A stretch of 61,463 nucleotides of DNA, taken from positions 1 through 61,463 of the forward strand of contig JACRHZ010000011.1 in assembly GCA_016220175.1 (NCBI GenBank). The letters run 5' to 3'. Positions 1 to 7,999 of the stretch are shown in pieces. The notes beneath the pieces are model-generated. The model was not told the DNA's origin. It did not search any database and worked only from the letters and a program-made list of their open reading frames with translations. Position numbers and translations under genes: made by a program. The number at the start of each line of letters is the position of its first letter. Positions within the stretch are counted from its first letter, which is position 1. This stretch comes from Candidatus Peregrinibacteria bacterium. Its GTDB lineage: Bacteria; Patescibacteriota; Gracilibacteria; CAIRYL01.

Positions 1-2
1 CC

Positions 3-110
3 AAAGTATCAGAAGAAAAAATCTATGCAGTACAAGAAAAACTCAACGACAGACCAAGAAAATCACTTCGATATCGTACTCCAAATGAAGTCATTTCTGA
101 TCTCCTCTAG
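3..110 (+). CDS. IS30-family transposase, C-terminal end (partial)
   Basis: The reading frame is open from the window edge and ends with TAG. The 35 visible residues include LNDRPRKSLRYRTPNEV, which closely matches the end of IS30-family DDE transposases (usual form LNxRPRKxLxxxTPxEV). The catalytic core lies outside the window, so it is not known whether the element is intact. The following bases (about 112-145) look like an IS30-type terminal repeat. The family call rests on this tail motif only. Confidence 0.75.
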   Translation, partial: KVSEEKIYAVQEKLNDRPRKSLRYRTPNEVISDLL

Positions 111-146
111 GGGTGGTGCTTATAATCCTTGAATTTTCCCAATCCA
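111..146 (+). repeat. Probable terminal inverted repeat of the IS30-type element
   Basis: Directly after the transposase stop the sequence reads GGTGGTGCTTATAATCCTTG and continues with an AATTTTCCC stretch. IS30-family right ends typically have this form, a GGTGTTGCA-like block followed by a TTGAAT block. The partner end is outside the window, so the exact boundary is inferred. Confidence 0.45.
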
Positions 147-210
147 CATGAAAAAATTGCAAATATGAAAAACATCATGTAATTTCTTCCTGCACTTTTT
201 TGTAAAAAAT

Positions 211-813
211 ATGAAAAAACTTCTTGTTCTCCTTGCGTGTCTTGTTTCCCTTTCCTCATGTGCTCTTTTCTCTCAGGAGAAACCTGCTCAGAAAGAAAAA
301 GGTAATACTGAAATTTCTGGAGAAAATGCAAATTCTGAGGAAAATCTTGAAACAGATTCGGAAAAAAATGCTGAAGGCGATACTTCAAAAGTTGACCCAT
401 GGAAGGGGGATGGATCATTTGTAGAACCAAAGACGATTCCTGAGGTATATGCGGAACTGATGTGCATTTTTAATGAAACACTTGCAATCGCAAAATTACC
501 AAAGGCAAATTCGGTGGAGGCGAAGGTGAGAGCCGCTGAACTTACAACTCGAACGAATAATGTCCTCGCGGGTAGCGGTTATAAAAACAATGATGAGTTT
601 ATGAAAGCAGTTGAACCGCTCCGGAATGATCCATCGTTCCTCCCTGAACTTATGGCGCTCATACGGGAAGAGTGCAATCCGGGAGAAGAATTTGAGAAAG
701 TGGTGGAGGACATATTCAAAAATGCACCAAAAACCACTCCCCCTCCATTTGTTCTTCCTCCTGCTCTCCAGGAGTTAAAAGATCTCAGAGAAAAGAAGGA
801 GGGGCAGCAATAA
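211..813 (+). CDS. Putative lipoprotein of unknown function
   Basis: A 200-residue protein beginning with a classic lipoprotein signal: MKK, a hydrophobic stretch, then the lipobox LSSC with the cysteine at about residue 17. A Glu/Asn/Lys-rich, probably disordered segment follows to about residue 65. The rest is a more ordered acidic domain with two cysteines (around the CIFNETL and EECNPGEE segments) and a Pro-rich end (TTPPPFVLPP). It would be lipidated and held at the outer face of the cytoplasmic membrane. No family is recognised. It stands alone between the IS remnant and a convergent toxin gene. Confidence 0.75.
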   Translation: MKKLLVLLACLVSLSSCALFSQEKPAQKEKGNTEISGENANSEENLETDSEKNAEGDTSKVDPWKGDGSFVEPKTIPEVYAELMCIFNETLAIAKLPKANSVEAKVRAAELTTRTNNVLAGSGYKNNDEFMKAVEPLRNDPSFLPELMALIREECNPGEEFEKVVEDIFKNAPKTTPPPFVLPPALQELKDLREKKEGQQ

Positions 814-820
814 AGAATTT

Positions 821-1099
821 TCAACCAAAAATTTCGTTGTGGCTTCCGATTGATACCATGTATATATTCCTTTCCTGCTCATCACGAAAGTACACGAGTA
901 AAAGATCTGGACAAATATGACATTCGAGAAGCTTTCGTCTTTCCCCTTGTAATGGGTGTTCCTTGTACTTTCGGGGAAGAGGCTCTCCACGCTGTATCAA
1001 GGTCAAAGCTTCTGTAATTTTAAGTTCGAGTTTCTGGTGATATTGATATTTCTTGAACTGTTTTTTAAATGGTTTTGTAAAAATAATCTGGTATATCAT
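821..1099 (-). CDS. YafQ/RelE-family toxin (type II toxin-antitoxin)
   Basis: A 92-residue basic protein with the YafQ-type RelE fold signature: an N-terminal IIFTKPFKKQFKK helix, a central RGEPLPRKYKEHPLQG stretch matching the family's 'L...y.dH.L.G' block, then CHICPDLLLVYF, and a C-terminal VSIGSHNEIF segment matching the family's 'R.GsHseLF'. Such proteins are ribosome-dependent mRNA endonucleases; the conserved His residues near HPLQG and SHNEIF are the expected catalytic ones. The gene overlaps the upstream antitoxin by 4 bases (ATGA), so translation is coupled. The operator proposed at 1381-1390 probably controls both genes. Confidence 0.85.
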   Translation of the reverse strand: MIYQIIFTKPFKKQFKKYQYHQKLELKITEALTLIQRGEPLPRKYKEHPLQGERRKLLECHICPDLLLVYFRDEQERNIYMVSIGSHNEIFG

Positions 1100-1356
1100 T
1101 TTTTCAAATCAGAAAGAAGTTCCTCTGTGTCAGAGTACCTCTTTCCATTTTTTCGTGCCTCTTGTATATCTTTTTCCCATTTCTTTTCGAGATGTGGCGG
1201 GATTTTTTTAATTCTTACATGTAATTCTTTTGTTCTGACAAATTCCTTGAGAAGCATTTTTATCACAGCACTAAGAGACAAACCAAGTTCTTGAGCCAAT
1301 TTTTGTGCTTCTTCTTTTATGTTTTTGTCCATTTTGAGAGAAAAAATTGTAGTCAT
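1096..1356 (-). CDS. RelB/DinJ-family antitoxin
   Basis: An 86-residue protein starting MTTIFSLKMDKNIKEEAQK. The ribbon-helix-helix part (TIFSLKMDKNIKEEA...LGLSLSAVIKMLLKEFV) is the DinJ/RelB DNA-binding module. The charged C-terminal half (PHLEKKWEKDIQEARKNG) would wrap the toxin. It is the first gene of the pair and overlaps the YafQ-like toxin by 4 bases. As in other such pairs it should repress its own promoter through the palindromic site just upstream. Confidence 0.85.
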   Translation of the reverse strand: MTTIFSLKMDKNIKEEAQKLAQELGLSLSAVIKMLLKEFVRTKELHVRIKKIPPHLEKKWEKDIQEARKNGKRYSDTEELLSDLKK

Positions 1357-1380
1357 ATGGTATATGTTAAGTATGTTATT

Positions 1381-1390
1381 AGTATATACT
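1381..1390. promoter_or_regulatory. Probable antitoxin operator, palindrome AGTATATACT
   Basis: A perfect 10-base palindrome 25-35 bases upstream of the minus-strand antitoxin start. A second TATA-rich half-site (GTATATG at about 1360) lies nearer the gene. The same core recurs upstream of the neighbouring vapB gene. Autorepression is inferred from the family. Confidence 0.5.
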
Positions 1391-1588
1391 ATTTTTCAGA
1401 AAAAAATCAAGGAAATTGTAGTGCATTTTGTGTCGACGAGGTCCGACGACAGAAGAGATTCTTTATTTTTTGTTGAAAATAAGCCATCTTTTTAGAATAC
1501 CAAAAAAAAACTCCTCTTGAATCATGAACTTTTCCATCTATATTTGCTACGAGTCATATTTTTTTATTTACTTGAAATATCGTGAAAA

Positions 1589-1610
1589 AGTATATATACT
1601 AGTATATATT
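1589..1610. promoter_or_regulatory. Probable VapB operator, AGTATATATACT palindrome plus imperfect repeat
   Basis: AGTATATATACT (1589-1600) is a perfect palindrome followed directly by AGTATATATT, giving a nested inverted/direct repeat that ends 11 bases before the vapB start. The position is right for an operator overlapping the promoter of an autoregulated toxin-antitoxin operon. Confidence 0.55.
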
Positions 1611-1621
1611 ATTTTAATACC

Positions 1622-1858
1622 ATGAAAACTGCAAAACTCTTTCAAAATGGCAATAGTCAGGCGATTCGTCTTCCCAAAGAATTTCAGTTTAAGGGAAAGG
1701 AAGTCTATATTAAAAGATTTGAAGATATGGTGATAATTTTGCCCAAGAAGAAAGATCCGTGGAAAATAATGCTCGAAGGTATTTATGGTTTTTCCGATGA
1801 CTTCATGAAAGAGAGAAATCAGCCGCCAACTCAAGAAAGATCTATTTTCTTCGAATGA
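1622..1858 (+). CDS. vapB: VapB-type antitoxin (AbrB/MazE-like swapped-hairpin)
   Basis: A 78-residue protein whose first 45 residues form an AbrB/SpoVT-type DNA-binding domain: KTAKLFQNGNSQAIRLPKEF followed by KGKEVYIKRFEDMVIILPK. The NGNSQAIRLPKEF motif is typical of VapB antitoxins. The C-terminal part (PWKIMLEGIYGFSDDFM...) would bind the toxin. It overlaps vapC by 4 bases (ATGA), and the operator at 1589-1610 lies immediately upstream. Confidence 0.9.
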   Translation: MKTAKLFQNGNSQAIRLPKEFQFKGKEVYIKRFEDMVIILPKKKDPWKIMLEGIYGFSDDFMKERNQPPTQERSIFFE

Positions 1859-2271
1859 AATATCTCCTCGATACCAATATCTGCATTTATACGATCAATA
1901 AACATCCGCAAAATGTCTTTAAAAAATTCCATGACATTTGCTCTGGGGAGCAGAGTGATTTCTTAGCAATATCGACGTTGACTCTTTCGGAATTAGAATA
2001 TGGAATTCACAAAAGCTTATTCATTTCTAAAAATCGTATTTCACTTTCTAAATTCTTAAATATCATTTCGATTCTCCCTTTTGACGAAAATGCGGCATAT
2101 TCTTACGGGAAAATACGAGCATATTTAGAAGAAAAAGGAAAAATGATTGGAGGAATTGATTTGCTCATTGCCGCACACGCGCTCTCTCAAAACTTGATAT
2201 TGGTGACAAATAATGAGAAGGAATTTTGCCGAATTCCCGGGTTAAAAGTGGAAAATTGGGCGAGAGAGTAG
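1855..2271 (+). CDS. vapC: VapC toxin, PIN-domain ribonuclease
   Basis: A 138-residue PIN-domain protein. Acidic active-site residues are visible: D6 in YLLDTNICI, a Glu in TLSELEYGI, an Asp in GGIDLLIAAHA, and a further acidic/Asn stretch in TNNEKEF. VapC proteins cut tRNA or rRNA when freed from VapB. Length and motif order are normal, so it is probably active. It is translationally coupled to vapB and converges on the Cys-rich gene on the other strand, leaving only 14 bases between them. Confidence 0.92.
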   Translation: MKYLLDTNICIYTINKHPQNVFKKFHDICSGEQSDFLAISTLTLSELEYGIHKSLFISKNRISLSKFLNIISILPFDENAAYSYGKIRAYLEEKGKMIGGIDLLIAAHALSQNLILVTNNEKEFCRIPGLKVENWARE

Positions 2272-2285
2272 ATGCTGTGTTCGCA

Positions 2286-3923
2286 TCAATTAATCTCCTG
2301 AAGATAACAAGATTCACAATACACTCTTTCTGATCGTTCCATTCCATACGTCGTCAAAATTCTCTTTTCGCACTTTCCGCACGTTCTTTCATGAAGTCCT
2401 CGAGGATTTCGGAGGTGGAATCGGTCCATGTACCTGCAATACGGGCATTTATGAGGAATTGGAATTTGTAAATTTCTATAGAATTTGAGTTCCGGAGAAG
2501 TGATTTTATAATTTTTTTTGCATGTTTCACAGGAAAGAATTCCGCTCAGAATATCGTCTTTGGCTTCAAGAATATCATCTGGAATCAAAATTGATGCGGG
2601 CTGATATTCTTTCATGTTCTCATTCCTCCATAAAAATCCTTGCGCCAAAATTTCCTGCTCTGAAAGAGGAAAATATTCCTGCGCCACGGTTTCATTGTAC
2701 GCGTATGAAGACAGCGATACGGGAAAAAACTTTCCCCATTCCGCTGTTTTTTTCATATGTTCGATAATTTTTGCCTTGAGCGCGACGTATTCTTCAGGAG
2801 AATATTGCTTATTGAGAATGCAATGTTTCTTTTTTCTGAGGCTCACACAGCCAAAAAGATCACTCGAATAAAAACAGAGATCGCTATACATTACGTCATT
2901 GCTGTCCGACACAAACGTACAAAAAGCACAGTTATTGAGGTTCTCGACTCCCACTGACGAATACACATAGTTACTCGTTCCCATTCCATAAATATCAGAG
3001 CAATCCCTACTCTCAAATATCCATGTTGAATACGCACAATCTTGTATTTCAAAAGCATCAAAACACTGGTAGCTATTTTTTGAATTAATGAGGTAATTCC
3101 CTATACACTCATCGGTATTCAGATTCCAATCAGGCCGATGAATTGCTTTCATCGCGATGTTTTTAAAGTGATTTTTATATTTCTGATAATTCGAATATTT
3201 GCGAAGCTCGAGTGAAGTAATTTTTTGAGTATATTCTTCCTTAGAATACGGCTTATTGAAAATATGATATTTCTTATTTCTGAGCCCTGAACATCCAAGA
3301 GAATCGCTGCATCCAATGCAATCGTAACAATAGGAAAGATTATGGGAATTTTGACATCCCTGACATTCAATACATTCGTAGAGTTTGTCACTATCCAAAC
3401 ATTCATACGAAAGCTGAATATTTTGAGTATGACTGCAATCATATGAATCCTTCGCTTTGTTCGTGTGCGTCAGATATTGAGAATCCTCCGAGTCTTTTAC
3501 GACTGTGCAGAGATAGCAATTCCGATTATTGTACGCCTGCTGACAATAATCGCTATTTTCTGGATTCACGTTAAAAAGAGCAATTCGGGGAACTTTGAGC
3601 AGTAATTCTTGAAATTGCTCAAAGAATGAACGACGAAAATCAAAATCTTGTCCATAATCGAGAGCGTCCCATTTGTCTCCCCACCATTCATCAACTGCAT
3701 ACACCGGATACCGATGCTGATCGTGATAGATGGAAATAATCGGCTTCCCCGAAAGAGAACTTTTTCGTTTGTAGAGAATCCTTTCATTTCGAAAATTAAG
3801 GCGATGTTGAAGACGACACTCTGGGCACATTTCGGGACCCTGCATATCAAATTGCGCATAGAATTTTCGATCTTCATCACGAATTTCAAAAGGAATACCG
3901 CATTTATTGCATGTGTGGGTCAT
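2286..3923 (-). CDS. Large cysteine-rich protein with zinc ribbons at both ends, unknown function
   Basis: A 545-residue protein. An N-terminal zinc ribbon has C5-x2-C8 in CNKCGIPF and later CPEC, followed by RLQHRLNFRNERILYKRKS. The middle holds two long, similar halves rich in Cys, Asn, Asp and Tyr, with short repeats such as DCSHT, ECIECQGC and YDCIGCSDS. Each half ends in the same type of motif (GLRNKKYHIFNKPYSKEEY and SLRKKKHCILNKQYSPEEY). The C-terminus carries two more CxxC pairs: CETCKKNY with CPYCRYMDRFHLRNP, then CGKC and CESC. The repeat spacing suggests a solenoid or beta-helix-like core; this is inference. Similar proteins are known in CPR genomes without a function. No signal peptide is seen, so it is probably cytoplasmic. 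Confidence 0.85.
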   Translation of the reverse strand: MTHTCNKCGIPFEIRDEDRKFYAQFDMQGPEMCPECRLQHRLNFRNERILYKRKSSLSGKPIISIYHDQHRYPVYAVDEWWGDKWDALDYGQDFDFRRSFFEQFQELLLKVPRIALFNVNPENSDYCQQAYNNRNCYLCTVVKDSEDSQYLTHTNKAKDSYDCSHTQNIQLSYECLDSDKLYECIECQGCQNSHNLSYCYDCIGCSDSLGCSGLRNKKYHIFNKPYSKEEYTQKITSLELRKYSNYQKYKNHFKNIAMKAIHRPDWNLNTDECIGNYLINSKNSYQCFDAFEIQDCAYSTWIFESRDCSDIYGMGTSNYVYSSVGVENLNNCAFCTFVSDSNDVMYSDLCFYSSDLFGCVSLRKKKHCILNKQYSPEEYVALKAKIIEHMKKTAEWGKFFPVSLSSYAYNETVAQEYFPLSEQEILAQGFLWRNENMKEYQPASILIPDDILEAKDDILSGILSCETCKKNYKITSPELKFYRNLQIPIPHKCPYCRYMDRFHLRNPRGLHERTCGKCEKRILTTYGMERSERVYCESCYLQEIN

Positions 3924-4142
3924 ATCAAAAAATTAGGTGTTTACAGTGGAATAAAATGTGGGCAGACATTTGAAATGAAAATATCGTGACGCAGAAAGAA
4001 TATATCAAACTGCCCGCCGTGGACAGTTGTATTTTATAATAATTCTCCCGTGCATAATTCTCACAATTTCTGAAGAAAACCACTTCTCCTAAAGATGAAA
4101 TCGTGGTACAATAATGAGATGTGAGGAGGATACTCGAAAAAC

Positions 4143-4170
4143 TTGACAAAAATTAGTAAATGAGTATCAT
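4143..4170 (+). promoter_or_regulatory. Promoter of the sortase gene
   Basis: TTGACA (4143-4148), 16 bases, TATCAT (4165-4170). Transcription would start near 4177. That lies downstream of an in-frame ATG at 4160 and supports the ATG at 4205 as the true start of the sortase gene. Confidence 0.55.
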
Positions 4171-4204
4171 TAGAACTCACTTTGTATGGAACATCAGTTT
4201 CATT

Positions 4205-5314
4205 ATGGATCAAAATTTTCAGCAAAATAGCGCGCAAAGTTCTTCTTCGGGAATTCCGATTGATCTCCGCAGCAGAAAATCAAAAATTGATCTTTCGAAT
4301 TCTTCTCTACACATGATTTCTCAAAAGGAAGATCAGAGGAGTACTCCAGTGCATACGCCACAAATTAATATTCTGCCAAAAATAGAGACCATTTCAGATA
4401 ATGCGAAAATGCAGCCTCTACAGGCGGGAAAAATCCAAAATGTACAAACCCAAAATTTGAAGACTTTTCAGCAAACAACTCCCTATTCTATTCCTCAAAA
4501 AAGAAATGAAATTCGAAAGCAAATATATGTGGCACTTTCACAAAAAACAGGAATACAAAAATCACGATTTGGTCTTTCAAAAGCACGATTTACAAAATTC
4601 GTACCGCAAGCATTCAAATTACTTGCTACGACTGCTTTTATTTTTGTTATCACTCTTACTGCACTCAATTATCCAGCATATTCTCAAATCCTCAGCGATT
4701 ATCTCCATCCAGAAGTACTTCAAAATGCGGCCGAAAATCTCTTTCGTGTTACGAAAAAACCATCTTTTTTAGCGTCGCATATCCCTCTTCTTCCTGTTGC
4801 GGGAATTGAAAGATTTACTTCTTCTGAACTTCGATCATTTGATATTCCCATTATTTCCCCAGACAATCGAATTATTATCCCTAAAATTGGGAAAAACATT
4901 CCTATTGTCGACAATGTGGGCATCAAATCACTTTTAAGCGATAACTGGAGCCAGCTCGAGAAAGATATTCAAAAAGGACTTGAGGATGGCGTAATACATT
5001 ATCCATCTACAGCAGAACCGGGAAACATAGGAAATTTTGTGATTACCGGACATTCTTCATATTATCCGTGGTCAGCTGGCAAATATAAGGATGTTTTTGC
5101 ACTTCTCGGAAAGCTGGATGTTGGAGACACCTATACCGTATACTTTAAACAACATCGATACGACTATGAGATTACTGAACGGAAAATTGTGGCTCCTCAG
5201 GAAACCAGCGTTCTCAGCCAACCAAAAGATAAAGAAATATCAACTTTGCTCACGTGTTATCCCGTGGGAACTACGGAAAGTAGATTAGTACTTGTTGCAA
5301 AGCCAGTGAAATAA
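4205..5314 (+). CDS. Sortase-family transpeptidase (class D/E-like)
   Basis: A 369-residue protein from the ATG at 4205; an in-frame ATG at 4160 is probably upstream of the mRNA start. A long hydrophilic, Gln/Ser-rich N-terminal cytoplasmic part is followed by one membrane helix (LLATTAFIFVITLTALNYPA), then the extracellular sortase barrel. The catalytic triad is visible: His in ITGHSSYYPW, Cys in LLTCYPVG and Arg in ESRLVLVA. Sortases join surface proteins to the envelope or cross-link pilins. No obvious LPXTG substrate lies beside it, so the substrate is unknown. The gene ends in a probable terminator and diverges from the Cys-rich gene. Confidence 0.88.
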   Translation: MDQNFQQNSAQSSSSGIPIDLRSRKSKIDLSNSSLHMISQKEDQRSTPVHTPQINILPKIETISDNAKMQPLQAGKIQNVQTQNLKTFQQTTPYSIPQKRNEIRKQIYVALSQKTGIQKSRFGLSKARFTKFVPQAFKLLATTAFIFVITLTALNYPAYSQILSDYLHPEVLQNAAENLFRVTKKPSFLASHIPLLPVAGIERFTSSELRSFDIPIISPDNRIIIPKIGKNIPIVDNVGIKSLLSDNWSQLEKDIQKGLEDGVIHYPSTAEPGNIGNFVITGHSSYYPWSAGKYKDVFALLGKLDVGDTYTVYFKQHRYDYEITERKIVAPQETSVLSQPKDKEISTLLTCYPVGTTESRLVLVAKPVK

Positions 5315-5377
5315 AAGAATATGTCACGAGACCTTGTATCCCATTTCGTTTTCGAAAGAGCAGAGAAAGTTCAAAGT

Positions 5378-5418
5378 GCAAAACTCTATTATCTTTTCTT
5401 TGAGTTTTGCGATTTTTT
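5378..5418 (+). terminator. Probable rho-independent terminator after the sortase gene
   Basis: A 9-bp stem, GCAAAACTC (5378-5386) with GAGTTTTGC (5402-5410), and a 15-base loop, followed by GATTTTTTAG. The T-run is on the plus strand, so it would end the sortase transcript. Its end touches the stop of the convergent membrane-protein gene. Confidence 0.5.
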
Positions 5419-6346
5419 AGAGTTCCGTCTGCTTTTCTTCATCACCAGTAAGAGTGTGAAATGCAATGGTCCAGATTGCCGTTGAGAAAATTTCAAGTGT
5501 TCCAGAAATCATCGCGGTAATGGTGATGAGAACAAGACCAACGATGAGCGTAATAGTAATTCCTACTCCAGAAAGTAAAGTACTTGAAAAAAGTCCGGTA
5601 ATTCCAATAACCACAAACGGAAGAACAAGAATAATCACGATATTCAGAAGAATCCTGAGTTCAATGAGAAGGAAAAGAAGAAACAAACCGAGCGTTTCAG
5701 TGAAATAGGTGCAAGAAAGACGCGTAGATTTCCCGATACTCGGCATGAGTCCTCTTTTTTGAAGAACGATACTTTGCGGGACGTAAGCAAAAAGAAAAAG
5801 GGCGATAATCCCGAGAATCATGAAAAATCCGAGAAGTGGAGAGATGAGGACAAAAAAACCAGTTTTCAGATTTCGGAGCATAAATGAGCTTTCTGTGATA
5901 AATGTTTTTGGTGAAACTGCATTTTTAATGGCGCCGTATTCAAAAATATAAAGAAAACTAAAGAGTCCGGCGGGGACGCCCTTTTCCGGAGGTTCTCCCT
6001 TTTTTATTCTCTCGATGAGAAAAATAAGAGATCCGGTACAAAGTACGGGGGAAAAAATGTATCCAAGGAGGACGATGATCACACCGGCGATAATGAATCC
6101 CAGCGGCGCATTTCCCGATTTAAGATAATCCCAGACATTTTGAAAAATTTGGAAGTACTGAATTTGATCTTGATCTCCGAGAAAAAAATGACGAAAAGAA
6201 ACGATTTGATATGAGATGTATACGGTTCCCACAATCACTCCAAAAAACGCAGGAATAAATCCATACCAAAAAAGTTCTTTTTTATATTCTCTGGTAATTT
6301 CCCAAGCTTCAGCGATGACGAGTTTTGGCGAGAGGTAGCGACTCAT
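5417..6346 (-). CDS. Polytopic membrane protein of unknown function
   Basis: A 309-residue protein with about six strongly hydrophobic segments (e.g. FIPAFFGVIVGTVYI, FIIAGVIIVLLGYIF, FVLISPLLGFFMILGIIALF, LFLLFLLIELRILLNIVIIL and a long C-terminal pair). It has a short cytoplasmic N-terminus (LSPKLVIAEAWEITREYKKELFWYGF) and an acidic tail. The pattern recalls small bacterial membrane proteins loosely grouped with the glycerophosphodiester phosphodiesterase membrane domain, but no catalytic motif is visible. The stop lies inside the T-run of the convergent sortase terminator. Confidence 0.75.
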   Translation of the reverse strand: MSRYLSPKLVIAEAWEITREYKKELFWYGFIPAFFGVIVGTVYISYQIVSFRHFFLGDQDQIQYFQIFQNVWDYLKSGNAPLGFIIAGVIIVLLGYIFSPVLCTGSLIFLIERIKKGEPPEKGVPAGLFSFLYIFEYGAIKNAVSPKTFITESSFMLRNLKTGFFVLISPLLGFFMILGIIALFLFAYVPQSIVLQKRGLMPSIGKSTRLSCTYFTETLGLFLLFLLIELRILLNIVIILVLPFVVIGITGLFSSTLLSGVGITITLIVGLVLITITAMISGTLEIFSTAIWTIAFHTLTGDEEKQTEL

Positions 6347-6400
6347 GGGGAAAATTTTAAATTTTAAATTTTGAATTGAGAAATTTCAATAAAATTGGAT

Positions 6401-6817
6401 TTATATTTTCGAAAAGAGTGTAGTAAAATTTTCATAATCCGACTCGTAGTTTTCCTTTCCTGGCAGATAATGCGTCGATGAGAAAGCGAGAAGAACTGCA
6501 TCTTCTGAAAATGAGTCAAACTCATGCCATACCTTTGTTCCCACATAAATTGCTTTTTCTGGAGAATCGAGCCAAATTTCTTGTTTTCCTTTTCCATCGG
6601 CATCAATCAGCGCACGGCATTTTCCCTGAATGCAGACAAATACTTCTTCTTCGATATGATGGCAATGTGCTCCGCGAGTTGTATTTTGTGGAACATTTTT
6701 CAGAAAATACACGCGTTTCACTTTGAATGGAAATTTTTCATCGAATTCTGTCGGGACAAGTGTTCCATTTTGTTCTGAAAATTTCGGAAGTGTGAGTTCG
6801 AAGAAAGAAGAAGGCAT
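6401..6817 (-). CDS. FdtA/WxcM-like nucleotide-sugar 3,4-ketoisomerase (cupin)
   Basis: A 138-residue single-domain cupin. Family landmarks are KVKRVYFLKNVP, the metal-free cupin motif RGAHCHHIEEEVFVCIQG with the paired histidines, and VWHEFDSFSEDAVLLAFSS, where the family has 'P.gvWh...fs..avllvlaS'. Relatives isomerise dTDP-4-keto-6-deoxyglucose to the 3-keto sugar during 3-amino-3,6-dideoxyhexose synthesis. The dTDP-glucose 4,6-dehydratase that would make the substrate is encoded at 34126-35133. The exact product isomer (FdtA or QdtA type) cannot be read from the sequence. The gene is flanked on both sides by very AT-rich spacers. Confidence 0.82.
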   Translation of the reverse strand: MPSSFFELTLPKFSEQNGTLVPTEFDEKFPFKVKRVYFLKNVPQNTTRGAHCHHIEEEVFVCIQGKCRALIDADGKGKQEIWLDSPEKAIYVGTKVWHEFDSFSEDAVLLAFSSTHYLPGKENYESDYENFTTLFSKI

Positions 6818-6925
6818 ATTAAATTTTGAATGTAAAATTTAAAATGTAAAAATAAATCTCAAATTGTAATGTTTAAAATTTATAAATTAGAATTTATTTT
6901 AAAATTTTACATTCAAAATTTTCAA
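6818..6925. repeat. AT-rich low-complexity spacer of AAATTTTA-type words
   Basis: The spacer is made almost entirely of imperfect copies of TAAAATTT/AAATTTTA words in both orientations. Similar tracts lie at 6347-6370, 17050-17085, 23066-23190 and 35191-35277. No gene or clear promoter was seen in it. Confidence 0.5.
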
Positions 6926-7672
6926 TTAAATTGGGCAGTTTTCTTCAAAAAATTTCACTTCTACATCAGAAAAATGCTCTGCGATTCTCTTTCCCAGTCG
7001 CTGAACGCCAAGTTTTTCCGTCGCATAATGTCCAGCGGCAACGAAACTGAGTTCCATTTCCTTAAGATCGTGATAATGGTGCTCATTCATTTCACCAAAA
7101 AGAAAAGTGTCGGCTCCTTCAGCTTTGACTTCGATTGCAAAATCCGCAGCTCCGCCTGAAATTACTCCTACTTTTTTCACGGGAACGCCAGAAAAATGCT
7201 CCGCAAGAAGCACTTTTCCTATTTTTTCTTCCACCAGATCAACAAATGCGCCAAATGACATTGGTTTTTCCAGTTCTGCGATAAATCCGCAATTCACTGG
7301 TTTTTGGTTCTTGAGATGAAGCACTTCAATAAGTCCTGCATTATTTCCCACTTCCGCATGAGCATCGAGCGGAATATGAAAATTGAGAAGAGAAATATTT
7401 TTGGAAAGAAGAATCTGAAGTCGTTTTTTGAGAATTCCGACAATTTTCGTTTCACCTTTTCCCCAAAAAAGTCCATGATGAACGATGCACATTTCCGCTC
7501 CCCAATCTGACGCATCTTGCAGAAATTTTGCACTCGCGGAAACTCCCAGCGCTATTTTTTTTACATTTTCTGCCCCTTCTACTTGAAGTCCATTTTCACA
7601 CCACGCATCATCAACTTCATGAACATTCAGAAGTTCCATGCAAAAGTGAAAGATATCATCACGCTCGGACAT
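6926..7672 (-). CDS. Nif3-like dinuclear metal protein (YbgI/GTP cyclohydrolase I type 2 family)
   Basis: The chosen start at 7672 gives 248 residues beginning MSERDDIFHFCMELLNV, the usual N-terminus; the frame is open for 57 more codons upstream but those lack family similarity. Metal-site motifs are all present: the paired His in CIVHHGLFWG, NFHIPLDAH (family 'tHtplDa'), and GHYATEKLGVQ (family 'GHyaTE.fgv'). GLQVEG near residue 28 matches the family's 'D..GLqv'. The family is nearly universal and forms hexamers with two metals per subunit; its cellular role is poorly defined. It diverges from the HAD gene. Confidence 0.9.
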   Translation of the reverse strand: MSERDDIFHFCMELLNVHEVDDAWCENGLQVEGAENVKKIALGVSASAKFLQDASDWGAEMCIVHHGLFWGKGETKIVGILKKRLQILLSKNISLLNFHIPLDAHAEVGNNAGLIEVLHLKNQKPVNCGFIAELEKPMSFGAFVDLVEEKIGKVLLAEHFSGVPVKKVGVISGGAADFAIEVKAEGADTFLFGEMNEHHYHDLKEMELSFVAAGHYATEKLGVQRLGKRIAEHFSDVEVKFFEENCPI

Positions 7673-7762
7673 TTTTGTTCTGGAAAAATCAGGGGAATTG
7701 TCTCGAAAATTTAAGGGATTGGCAATAATTTGATACAATCTCCACACATTTTTTTGAATTTC

Positions 7763-7999
7763 GTGCCAAAAATTGATCTCAAAAAATTTGATGCGTTTCT
7801 CTTCGATCTCGATGGAACATTTGTTGACGGAAGTGATCGACACTTTGTTGAATGCGTAAAAAAAACCGGGGAAGAACTCGGATATGAGAATCTTTTTATT
7901 CCTCCCGGTGCGCCACTTAAAAACTTTTTGAGAACAACTTTGAAAGGTGTGAGCGAAGAACTTATCGAAAAATTTTTGGAAAAAATAGAATACTCATGA
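7763..7999 (+). pseudogene. HAD-superfamily hydrolase, N-terminal fragment (split gene)
   Basis: This carries the HAD motif I, FDAFLFDLDGTFVDG, with the nucleophile Asp, and part of the cap domain (FIPPGAPLKNFLRTTLKG). It stops with TGA where the next fragment begins in the -1 frame. The GTG at 7763 gives a normal HAD N-terminus; a TTG at 7730 is also in frame and has AAGGGA upstream. The fragments together have the length of a normal phosphoglycolate/beta-phosphoglucomutase-like HAD enzyme. The break lies just after a run of six A (7980-7985). It may be a real disruption, a sequencing indel, or two coupled ORFs. Confidence 0.6.

Noticed and set aside
2522-2957. Plus-strand ORFs opposite the Cys-rich gene
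   Set aside because: They are antisense shadows with no family features, while the minus-strand protein has clear zinc motifs and full length.
7973-7999. Programmed -1 frameshifting in the split HAD gene
   Set aside because: No X-XXY-YYZ slippery heptamer is in the zero frame and no clear downstream stimulator was seen. Disruption or indel is simpler.
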